Assembly (NCBI GenBank): GCA_002508545.1
Contig: DAVH01000016.1
Location: forward strand, 1-16,862
DNA length: 16,862 nucleotides
Source of the DNA: Methanomassiliicoccus sp. UBA6
GTDB lineage: Archaea; Thermoplasmatota; Thermoplasmata; Methanomassiliicoccales; Methanomassiliicoccaceae
Direction: 5' to 3'
Part shown: one piece after another, positions 6,149-12,011 of the stretch
Layout: each line of letters opens with the position of its first letter
Numbering within the stretch: the stretch's first letter is position 1
Translations under genes and position numbers: made by a program
Notes under the pieces: model-generated
The model's database searches: none
What the model was told of the DNA's origin: nothing
The model's input: only the letters and a program-made list of their open reading frames with translations

Positions 6149-7158
6149 TGGGGCATGCGCACCGAGGCCATCGCCCTCATGTTGGCCAGGGGAGTATCGG
6201 GAGCGAACCCGCATCCCGGGGCGAGGACGTCCGTGCCTGCCTCGATGCACTCCCTGCACTCCTCGATCACGTACTCGGGAGAACGGAACAGCAGGGTGTT
6301 GGTCGGGGAGACATTTCCCACGGCCGCCACCTTCCCTCCCAGGGTTCGCTTGACCCACCTCATGTCCATGCTCTGGTCGACGCTCACCCCGTCGGCGCCG
6401 GTCGCCTTCATCAGCGGCAGGTTCAGCTTGGTGTTGCCGCAGATGTGCAGTATGCTCGCCGCTCCCGCGTCCCGGACCAGCTGGGCCAGCCTCTTCTCGT
6501 AAGGCTGGGCGAACTCCTCGTACTGCTCCGGGCTGAGGATGTCGCCGCTGGCGGTGGCGTCGACCAGGACGATGACGTCCGCGCCGGCGCCCACCGCCTC
6601 CTGGACGAACTCGACGTTCCAGCGGAAGGCTTTCTCCAGAACCACCCTGAAGTAGTCGGGATCGAGGACCAGGTCCATCAGGGCGTCCGCCTCGCCCCGG
6701 AGCTGGCAGGCGAGGGTGAAAGAGGATATCGCCCCGCACAGCACCGGCGATTCGTCCTTCAGCCTCTGGCGGAGCAGGGACACGGCCTCCAGCACCACCG
6801 GCGCCCGCCCGTCCCGACGGGGGTCAGGGATCGTCACGATGTCCGCCAGCTCCCGGGAGGTGATCGGGCGCCCGGTGATCGCCGGCTGCCTCCGCTCCGA
6901 CTCGTGCGAGGTCGCCGCCCCGAACGCCGAGGCGTCCACCGACGCCTCGAACGGCACCCGGCAGCCCTCCAGGCCGGCGACGGTGTGCGCGGCGAGGGAC
7001 AGCTCGAACATCTTGCGGGGATCGCCGTGGGCCTCTGGCCAGAACGCCCCGGAGGCCTTCATCAGGTCCACAGTCCCGGTCTGGGTCGCGGAGACCACCG
7101 GCACCCTGTCGACAGGTTCCCGGGCCAGCACGCTGAGCAGCCGCTCCCTCTCGTTCAT
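6136..7158 (-). CDS. MtaA/MtbA-type methylcobamide:CoM methyltransferase (UroD superfamily)
   Basis: A 340-aa protein of the uroporphyrinogen decarboxylase superfamily, MtaA/CmuA branch. In methylotrophic methanogenesis these zinc enzymes move a methyl group from a corrinoid protein to coenzyme M. The start reads MNERERLL-x-x-L-x-x-EPVDRVP, typical of the family. The zinc-binding set H238-x-C240 (LHICGNT) and C316 (LAPGCGFAPDTP) is present, as in MtaA and MtbA and unlike true heme-pathway UroD. The length matches MtaA. The start at 7158 was chosen from this N-terminal fit; an in-frame upstream ATG at 7188 adds 10 unlikely residues. No corrinoid protein (MtaC/MtbC/MttC) or substrate methyltransferase is adjacent, so methanol versus methylamine specificity is unknown. 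It lies 51 bp downstream of the winged-helix gene on the same strand and may be co-transcribed, though GGTAAAGG near 7190 could be a weak promoter. Confidence 0.85.
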   Translation of the reverse strand: MNERERLLSVLAREPVDRVPVVSATQTGTVDLMKASGAFWPEAHGDPRKMFELSLAAHTVAGLEGCRVPFEASVDASAFGAATSHESERRQPAITGRPITSRELADIVTIPDPRRDGRAPVVLEAVSLLRQRLKDESPVLCGAISSFTLACQLRGEADALMDLVLDPDYFRVVLEKAFRWNVEFVQEAVGAGADVIVLVDATASGDILSPEQYEEFAQPYEKRLAQLVRDAGAASILHICGNTKLNLPLMKATGADGVSVDQSMDMRWVKRTLGGKVAAVGNVSPTNTLLFRSPEYVIEECRECIEAGTDVLAPGCGFAPDTPLANMRAMASVRMPHHLV

Positions 7159-7209
7159 GCTCCGAGGATGGCATGGCCACGGCTTCAACCTTTACCTGCG
7201 GCGAGGCGG

Positions 7210-7773
7210 TCAAGGTTCGATATGGCCAGGCGCGTCCGAGGCGGTCTCCCCGCCGATCTGACGGGGCGGCCTCCACAGCCTCCAGGCCAGCGCCGAGAGC
7301 CCCACGGCGCTCGCCCCGAGGATGGCCAGCACCGGTATTTCGAAGCCCGCTGCCGGCGCGGCGCCGCCCCTGACGGGCTCCCCGGCGTCGTCCAGGGCGC
7401 CCGTGGACTGGTCGCTGCTCTCGGCCAGCATGGCGGAGGGCTGGGCCGCCATGAACGCCACGACCATCATGGCCAGCAGGCAGACCAGGGCCGAGGAGAT
7501 CAGGATGACGATCCTGGTGCGGTCGTTCGGCTCGAGGATGTCCCTGGACTTCCAGGTCAGGGCGTAGTACACGAAGCCATGGTCCTCGGTGCGGACGACG
7601 AAGCCCCCTTCCTCCAGCTTCTTGAGATGGCGGTGCACGGCGGCCTTGTCGATCGCCAGCAGCTCGGCCAGCTGGGACACCGTCCGGCGGTTGGAGTGAA
7701 GGCTCTTCAGTATCTCCAGCCGGGTGTCCGATGCCAGGGCGTACAGCGACCGCTTGTCCAGTTCCACCTTCAT
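7210..7773 (-). CDS. Membrane-anchored ArsR-like winged-helix regulator
   Basis: A 187-aa protein. Residues 6-75 form a winged-helix DNA-binding domain of the ArsR/HTH_20 kind (L10-YALASDTRLEILKSL, then TVSQLAELLAIDKAAVHRHLKKLEEGGFV as helix-turn-helix, and the wing RTEDHGFVYYAL). Two hydrophobic segments follow, about 87-109 and 145-166, separated by a 35-residue Ala/Gly/Ser-rich linker. The HTH should be cytoplasmic, the linker outside, and the short tail cytoplasmic. The start ATG at 7773 gives the classic MKVELD-x-R-x-LYALASDTR beginning; an upstream ATG at 7857 would overlap the propeller gene by 35 bp, and a GTG at 7821 sits at the propeller stop codon. It follows the propeller gene by 49 bp and precedes the MtaA-like gene. 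Target and signal unknown. Confidence 0.8.
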   Translation of the reverse strand: MKVELDKRSLYALASDTRLEILKSLHSNRRTVSQLAELLAIDKAAVHRHLKKLEEGGFVVRTEDHGFVYYALTWKSRDILEPNDRTRIVILISSALVCLLAMMVVAFMAAQPSAMLAESSDQSTGALDDAGEPVRGGAAPAAGFEIPVLAILGASAVGLSALAWRLWRPPRQIGGETASDAPGHIEP

Positions 7774-7822
7774 GGCCGTTCCGCTCACCGACAGCGCGTC
7801 CGGGGGCTTGAAACCTGCCACC

Positions 7823-9577
7823 TCAGACGGCCATGGCGACGCCGTCGTCGACGCCATAATAGTAGGTCCTCCCGTCGCCGTAGGTGATCGAGCCCAGCAG
7901 CTCCAGGTCGCTCAGGGAGCTGGCCTTCACCGTGGTATCGGATATGGTGTACAGCACGTCCCCGATGTACAGCGAGCGGTCCACGGTGGCGTTCTCGTGC
8001 GCTATCCTCCCCATCTCGCTGATCCCGTCGCTGGCCAGCCGCAGCACCAAGGCCGACGAGGAGGGCGGCTGGTAGGTGTACGTGCCGGTCCAGTACGCCG
8101 GCCCGTAGTAGGTCATCGGGATGACCAGCGTCCCTTGCGCGTACATCACCGCCTTGTGGTCGTACTGCGCCGGGGAGTACGAGAATCCCTCGACCACGAA
8201 ACTGTCGATCTCGGTCATGTTGCGGGGATCGGTCACGTTGAACAGCGACACTTTCACCGATCCGTTCTCGAACCCGATGCCCATCAGCCCGGCGTCGACC
8301 ATCTGAAGGTAGTTCGAAGCGCCGGGGACCTTGAGCTCGCCCAGCACCGTGGGCGTGTCGGTCGAGAGGTCGACGATGAACAGCGGGTCCACCTGCAGGA
8401 AGGTGACCAGGTACAGCCGGTCGCCCATGAACCGGCACGAGTATATGCTCTCGCCGGGGGCGATGCCGGTGAGAGAGCCGACCTCCTTCAGCTCCAGGTC
8501 GAGGACGTGCACTTCGTTAGTAGGGCTCGGCCAGGCGGTGGTGGTGGCGATCCGCAGCCGGTCCCCGCTCTCGTCCAGGGCGAACTGGTTGAGCGGCCCG
8601 CCGCTCACCGAGGCCTGCGCCGCCAGCGTCAGGTCGGTGCCGCTGACCGCGATGCGGTAGATGGAGGTGGTGAGCCTCGAGGAGGTGCCGAGACGCCCCT
8701 CATCCCACAGCTGCATGGTGATGTACATCGCGGTCGGGGACATGTACACCACCGAGGAGGAACCGGCCAGGGTCGACAGGCTGCCGGCCTGGCCGGAGGA
8801 GGTGTCGAACGCCAGGAGGTTGATGAAGCTGGAGACCTGGGGCATGGCCGGATCGTAGCTGATCTCGGTGGCTACGACGGTGCTGTCCTTCCCGCCGGCG
8901 GTGAGCGAGGGTAGGCGGACATTGCTGCTCCCGTACGCCCACACGCTGTGCTCGGTGACCAGGTAGAGGGTGCTGCCGATCATCCGGGAGGTGACCTGGT
9001 AGCCGGTCACTCCCGCCTCGCGCTCCAGCACCGGGGCGGCCGGGTCGCTGACATCGAACACCCTGACGCAGGTCCGCTGCGCCTCGTAGTACGGGTAATA
9101 GTACATCTCCGCCGGTCCGTACCTGGCATCCGATAGCGAGGCATACTCGGAGTAGAGCACGGTGAGCCGCCCCTCCGAGAGATACAGCCCGTGGACCGTG
9201 GAACGACCGCTCGGATCGATGACCATCTCCGAGACGTTGACCATGGGAAGGCCGGCCCTTATCACGTGCACCCTGCCGCCATCGGCGATATAGATATGGG
9301 TGCCGTCGGTCTTCACCCTGTCGCCCTCGTCCACTCCCTCCACCTGGACGTTCGTTTTGGAGTACGAGCTGTCGGAAGCGTCCTCCATGACGCCCGAGAC
9401 GGCCAGATTCCGGCCCGACCCGGGGCCGCGGTCCATTACGAAGGCGCGCAGCTCGAGGTCCGAGCTGAACTTGATCAGCTTGCTGTTCTCGACATGCTCG
9501 GTCGTCGCCATGGTGGCCAGGGAGCCGAGCATGGCTCCCACGACAAGCAGGGCCCAGAGGGCGGGCAGGGCTTTCAT
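7823..9577 (-). CDS. Secreted beta-propeller domain protein (Beta_propel family)
   Basis: A 584-aa extracytoplasmic protein. Residues 4-25 form a signal peptide or N-terminal membrane anchor after a single Lys. The hallmark of the Beta_propel family (PF09826) follows at 76-97 (NVQVEGVDEGDRVKTDG then HIYIA), after the usual F-x-S-x-x-ELR-x-F stretch near 37-46. The rest is rich in repeated strand-turn units of the type D-x-x-D-P-x-x-P-x-V/L and V-x-V-F-DV-x-DP, as expected for propeller blades. The ligand is unknown. The minus-strand TATA box at 9604-9609 places transcription start almost at the ATG; GGGAGG lies only 2 nt upstream. A 20-bp palindrome sits just beyond the TATA. The next gene downstream is the membrane-anchored winged-helix regulator, suggesting an outside sensor partnered with a transcription factor; that link is inferred from gene order. 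Confidence 0.85.
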   Translation of the reverse strand: MKALPALWALLVVGAMLGSLATMATTEHVENSKLIKFSSDLELRAFVMDRGPGSGRNLAVSGVMEDASDSSYSKTNVQVEGVDEGDRVKTDGTHIYIADGGRVHVIRAGLPMVNVSEMVIDPSGRSTVHGLYLSEGRLTVLYSEYASLSDARYGPAEMYYYPYYEAQRTCVRVFDVSDPAAPVLEREAGVTGYQVTSRMIGSTLYLVTEHSVWAYGSSNVRLPSLTAGGKDSTVVATEISYDPAMPQVSSFINLLAFDTSSGQAGSLSTLAGSSSVVYMSPTAMYITMQLWDEGRLGTSSRLTTSIYRIAVSGTDLTLAAQASVSGGPLNQFALDESGDRLRIATTTAWPSPTNEVHVLDLELKEVGSLTGIAPGESIYSCRFMGDRLYLVTFLQVDPLFIVDLSTDTPTVLGELKVPGASNYLQMVDAGLMGIGFENGSVKVSLFNVTDPRNMTEIDSFVVEGFSYSPAQYDHKAVMYAQGTLVIPMTYYGPAYWTGTYTYQPPSSSALVLRLASDGISEMGRIAHENATVDRSLYIGDVLYTISDTTVKASSLSDLELLGSITYGDGRTYYYGVDDGVAMAV

Positions 9578-9603
9578 CGCCTCCCGGACGGCCTTGCGGG
9601 CTC

Positions 9604-9609
9604 ATATAC
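9604..9609 (-). promoter_or_regulatory. TATA box of the beta-propeller gene
   Basis: The minus strand reads GGGTATATGAG. The box is centred about 30 bp before the ATG at 9577, so the predicted transcript has a leader of only a few bases. Confidence 0.6.
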
Positions 9610-9619
9610 CCGCCCTTGT

Positions 9620-9639
9620 CGTTGACCGGCCGGTCAACG
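9620..9639. promoter_or_regulatory. Perfect 20-bp palindrome, candidate operator
   Basis: CGTTGACCGGCCGGTCAACG is identical to its own reverse complement over all 20 bases. It lies 10 bp upstream of the TATA box of the beta-propeller gene, in the 99-bp gap after the DNA glycosylase gene. Position and symmetry fit binding by a dimeric regulator. The TTGACC...GGTCAA halves resemble many TetR-type operators, but no TetR gene is in the window; the nearby winged-helix protein is the local candidate. A hairpin at the end of the glycosylase mRNA is an alternative, but no U-run follows. Confidence 0.55.
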
Positions 9640-9676
9640 GCGTCCACGCCGGCGAGGCCGTGGGACCGGGTGGCCA

Positions 9677-10306
9677 TTACGGTAGGGGCGCCTCCACGTG
9701 CTTGGCCTTCCGGCTGACGTAGGGGTCGCCCTCCAGGAGGAATCTCCAGGGCCAGGCGGCGGCCTCGCCGGCGTAGTCCACCCCCACCCTGGGCGCGGCC
9801 ACTACCTTTCCTCCGGCCTCTCCGTCCAGAACGTAGAGGACATCGCCTTGCAGGTCGATGCCGTAGAGGTCCCGCCCGATGGCGAAGGCGATGCACAGCT
9901 TGGACGGCCCGTTGCACAGCTGCCTCCGCGTCCGCTCGTTGGTGACCTCCAGCCCCCTTCTCCGGGCCATGAGGTCCACCCCTTCCAGCGGCCGGACCGC
10001 GCGCACGAAGACCCCCTGGGGATCGCCCTCCGTGCTGCACACGATGTTGAAGCAGAGATACATCCCGTATATCAGGTAGACGTAGGCGTGGCAGGGCGGG
10101 CCCCACAGCACCTCGTTGCGCGCCGTCCTGCGTCCGCCGTAGGCGTGCGACGCCGGATCGTTAACGCCGGAATACGCCTCCGCCTCGACGATCGTCCCGC
10201 ACACTAGGCCTTCGGGGGACGCGCGCACCAGCCTCTTCCCGATCAGGTCCCTGGCCACCTCCAGGGCGGGGCGGCCGAAGAACTCCCTTCCCAGCTTCCG
10301 GTCCAT
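9677..10306 (-). CDS. 3-methyladenine DNA glycosylase, AAG/MPG family
   Basis: A 209-aa base-excision repair enzyme that removes alkylated purines such as 3-methyladenine and hypoxanthine. The family core is clear: G37-TIVEAEAY (catalytic E43, nucleotide-flipping Y45), N49-DPASHAYGGRRTARN (H54), V76-YLIYGMYLCFNIV, N132-GPSKLC, and the C-terminal AGEAAAWPWRF. Length is normal for the bacterial/archaeal form. The ATG at 10306 was chosen because GGAG lies 5 nt before it and a TATA box is centred 27 bp upstream; a GTG two codons earlier is possible. It is the only gene here ending in TAA. The beta-propeller gene follows 99 bp downstream. Confidence 0.9.
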   Translation of the reverse strand: MDRKLGREFFGRPALEVARDLIGKRLVRASPEGLVCGTIVEAEAYSGVNDPASHAYGGRRTARNEVLWGPPCHAYVYLIYGMYLCFNIVCSTEGDPQGVFVRAVRPLEGVDLMARRRGLEVTNERTRRQLCNGPSKLCIAFAIGRDLYGIDLQGDVLYVLDGEAGGKVVAAPRVGVDYAGEAAAWPWRFLLEGDPYVSRKAKHVEAPLP

Positions 10307-10330
10307 CCGCACTCCATTGGTCCCACGCCC

Positions 10331-10336
10331 TATAAC
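10331..10336 (-). promoter_or_regulatory. TATA box of the AAG glycosylase gene
   Basis: The minus strand reads CAGTTATAGGGC, centred 27 bp before the ATG at 10306. This predicts a leaderless or nearly leaderless transcript. Confidence 0.5.
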
Positions 10337-10386
10337 TGTGCACCTTGGGCGAGGACGTGTCGCTGTCGAACATCCAGCCTGAAACC

Positions 10387-10393
10387 TTTATAT
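10387..10393 (+). promoter_or_regulatory. TATA box upstream of the small membrane-protein gene at 10497
   Basis: TTTATAT in the context GAAACCTTTATATCCC, one of the best archaeal TATA/BRE matches in the window. Transcription should start near 10416, just before the ATG of the short leader frame at 10423 and about 80 nt before the TTG of the membrane-protein gene. Confidence 0.65.
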
Positions 10394-10422
10394 CCCGATG
10401 ACGCCTCTTTGACGCCTTCAGG

Positions 10423-10485
10423 ATGGGAGATGCTAAAATCAGGCTAAATGCGGCCAGCTTGCGATCCCAGAGGGTGATCTTCTGA
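10423..10485 (+). CDS. Possible 20-codon leader ORF before the membrane-protein gene
   Basis: An ATG about 7 nt after the predicted transcription start opens a frame of 20 codons ending in TGA at 10483-10485. The peptide has five basic residues and begins MGDAKIRLN. It runs into the start region of the next gene in a different frame, with AGGGTGAT (10471-10478) just before the junction. It may be a real upstream ORF coupled to the next gene, or the true N-terminus of that gene displaced by a one-base indel. It may also be chance. Confidence 0.35.
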   Translation: MGDAKIRLNAASLRSQRVIF

Positions 10486-10496
10486 TCGACATCCTT

Positions 10497-11081
10497 TTGA
10501 TCACACTCTTGTACGCGTTCCTGGGCGGTTCGATCAAGTACATCGACCAGGCCTATGACGAGAAGGCGTTCTCCATCCGCTCGGCCAATACCGTCGCGGT
10601 CATGGCCGGGCTGATCATGGGGTACCTGATGGCCAGGGACAGCCCGTTCTCCACGGCGTTCTTTGCGGCCATGCTCATCTCGCTGGTCATGGCGAGGAAG
10701 ATCGACAACCGCGCGTTCGCCCTGGGCACGGTGCTCGCGGTCGCCTCCCTGCTGGCGTTCTACCCCAGCAGCGACGTCCAGTGGTCGCTGTGGCCGATCG
10801 CGGGGTTCCTGGCGGCGGGCTTCGTGGACGAGGTCGCCGACGGCCTGGTGGACAGGTACGGCCTGACCGGGCCGCTGCAGATGTTCCTCAACTACCGCCC
10901 CTTCAGCGACATCGCCCTGCTCATCATGATGATCGCAGGAACGTTCTCCTGGATCTACCTGGCGCCGTACTTCGGCTTCACCTTCTCCTACCTGCTGGTG
11001 GAGAGGTACTCGGGGAAGGAATGGTCCATCTCCGAGGGCGTTGTCTGGATAAAGGAGCGCGTGCTGCGCCGGGCCGACTAG
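10497..11081 (+). CDS. Unrecognised multi-pass membrane protein
   Basis: A 194-aa protein with about five or six hydrophobic segments; I do not recognise the family. Two acidic motifs stand out: K15-YIDQAYDE near the first segment and F113-VDEVADGLVDRYG in the middle, the latter with D-x3-D-x3-D spacing. UbiA-type prenyltransferases use such aspartate motifs for Mg-diphosphate, but this protein is much shorter, so the likeness is only suggestive. The start is uncertain: no in-frame ATG or GTG exists after the upstream stop at 10434. TTG 10497 gives MITLLYAFLGG, but the ribosome-binding site AGGGTGAT lies 18 nt before it, closer to an in-frame CTG at 10482. It is the only gene in the window ending in TAG. 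Confidence 0.65.
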   Translation: MITLLYAFLGGSIKYIDQAYDEKAFSIRSANTVAVMAGLIMGYLMARDSPFSTAFFAAMLISLVMARKIDNRAFALGTVLAVASLLAFYPSSDVQWSLWPIAGFLAAGFVDEVADGLVDRYGLTGPLQMFLNYRPFSDIALLIMMIAGTFSWIYLAPYFGFTFSYLLVERYSGKEWSISEGVVWIKERVLRRAD

Positions 11082-11282
11082 GACGGCCCGCAGCTCAATG
11101 GCATATAATGGCCGCGGCCCGTGAGCATGAGCTCCGGCCGTTCCGGCCGCGCCTTCCATGACCTGCTCGGGGAGAGCCAGGCAGGGACGCGATCACGACC
11201 GAGGCGCGTTGGCCGTCCCTGTTCCGGAGAGTTGCGGTCTCCGTTCGCAAAAAGTTAAAAGGGTGTCGAGAATGTCAGGTCA
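11082..11282 (+). other. 201-bp intergenic region with an orphan TATA-like box and an inverted repeat
   Basis: GCATATAATGG (11101-11111) looks like a TATA element but no convincing gene follows; a 43-codon Arg-rich frame (11127-11258) is probably chance. CAGGGACG at 11182-11189 is repeated inverted as CGTCCCTG at 11214-11221, with 24 nt between, and a smaller hairpin (CGGAGA/TCTCCG, 11225-11243) follows. This could be a terminator for the upstream gene, a small RNA, or background. Confidence 0.35.
11254..11261 (+). promoter_or_regulatory. TATA-like box of the small membrane-protein gene at 11283
   Basis: GTTAAAAG preceded by an A-rich BRE-like stretch (CGCAAAAA), centred 26 bp before the ATG, fitting leaderless transcription. 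Confidence 0.5.
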
Positions 11283-11606
11283 ATGTCCTACTCCAAGTCC
11301 GGCAAGTCCACCCTCAACCTGAAGGTGATCTACAACAAGTGGAGAATGGCCTCCCTTGGCCTGGCCCTGGCCGGATTGGTCACCTTCCTCTTCGCCCTGG
11401 GGACCGAGGGCCTCACCGTCCCCCTGATGGTGGCCGCCGTGGCCTTCCTGTGGGTCGGGGTTCTCGTCTCCCGCAAGTACGTGGAGATCGAGGAGGGAAA
11501 GCCCTTCGAGCCCGTGGCCAAGGTCTCCTACTTCATCAACCTGATCCTCGCCCTGGTGCTCTCGGTCCTCACCACCATCACCGCCATCAACGCCTTTGGC
11601 GCCTGA
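11283..11606 (+). CDS. Small three-segment membrane protein of unknown function
   Basis: A 107-aa protein with a basic, Ser/Lys-rich N-terminus (to about residue 20) and three hydrophobic segments at about 21-40, 43-62 and 80-104. A charged loop RKYVEIEEGKPFEP lies between the second and third. No family recognised. The ATG is supported by a TATA-like box 26 bp upstream and no better start is present. It converges with the zinc-ribbon membrane gene, with 7 bp between the stop codons. Confidence 0.7.
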   Translation: MSYSKSGKSTLNLKVIYNKWRMASLGLALAGLVTFLFALGTEGLTVPLMVAAVAFLWVGVLVSRKYVEIEEGKPFEPVAKVSYFINLILALVLSVLTTITAINAFGA

Positions 11607-11613
11607 CCAGCGT

Positions 11614-11862
11614 TCACTTCTTGGCCGTCTTGCAGGCCTGGCAGGTGTTGCCGACCCTTATGTACAGGTAGAGGGCGAGCATGGCCACGAACACGCCCAC
11701 GATGATGGCCGCCCCACCGGCCACGGTGGCGAAGCCCACCAGGGTCGGTATAATGAGCATCATGATCACGGTCATCAGCGCAAGGGCCAGGGTCAGCATG
11801 AACACCGGAAAGCGACCGGGTATCACCGCCCCGCAGGTCCGGCACTTCAAGGTCATCGCCAT
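11614..11862 (-). CDS. Small zinc-ribbon membrane protein
   Basis: An 82-aa protein with C7-x-x-C10 (KCRTCGAVIPGR) at the N-terminus, two hydrophobic segments (about 17-37 and 40-66), and C74-x-x-C77 (NTCQACKTAKK) at the C-terminus. The four cysteines probably form one zinc-ribbon-like site brought together by the membrane hairpin, with both ends in the cytoplasm. The ATG at 11862 was preferred to the far upstream 11937 because the extra residues look non-coding. AGGA lies 7 nt before it and AACCTTATC (near 11893) could be its TATA box; an ATG two codons later is also possible. Function unknown. Confidence 0.6.
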   Translation of the reverse strand: MAMTLKCRTCGAVIPGRFPVFMLTLALALMTVIMMLIIPTLVGFATVAGGAAIIVGVFVAMLALYLYIRVGNTCQACKTAKK

Positions 11863-11982
11863 GGCGTGTCCTATGGCCACGGCCCCCCGATAAGGTTTTT
11901 CTGGTCCCCGCCCGGGGTCGCGGGAGCCCCCTGTCAAGCCTGGCCGGAGACCGGGCGATGAGGGGAAGCTCGTGGGATCGCT

Positions 11983-11990
11983 TGATTATC
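11983..11990 (+). promoter_or_regulatory. TATA-like box of the amino-acid permease gene
   Basis: TGATTATC, centred about 26 bp before the GTG at 12012, supports that start and leaderless transcription. Confidence 0.45.
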
Positions 11991-12011
11991 GCAGGTTGCC
12001 AATGGTAGCCT

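Noticed and set aside
4970..6739. 589-codon minus-strand frame across the CLC and MtaA-like genes
   Set aside because: Low-complexity Arg/Gly/Asp/Gln composition, and it crosses two recognised genes on different strands.
6136..7158. True uroporphyrinogen decarboxylase (heme pathway)
   Set aside because: The H-x-C...C zinc set and the C-terminal APGCGFAPDTP segment mark the methyltransferase branch.
6145..7887. 580-codon plus-strand frame opposite the MtaA-like and winged-helix genes
   Set aside because: No family features, low-complexity composition; the opposite strand carries intact known motifs.
9617..9642. Intrinsic terminator after the AAG glycosylase gene
   Set aside because: The palindrome could form a hairpin but no U-run follows; its position next to a TATA box fits an operator better.
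11127..11258. 43-codon Arg-rich plus-strand frame in the intergenic gap
   Set aside because: No ribosome-binding site, and the TATA-like box would start transcription at or after its ATG. It ends inside the TATA-like box of the next gene.
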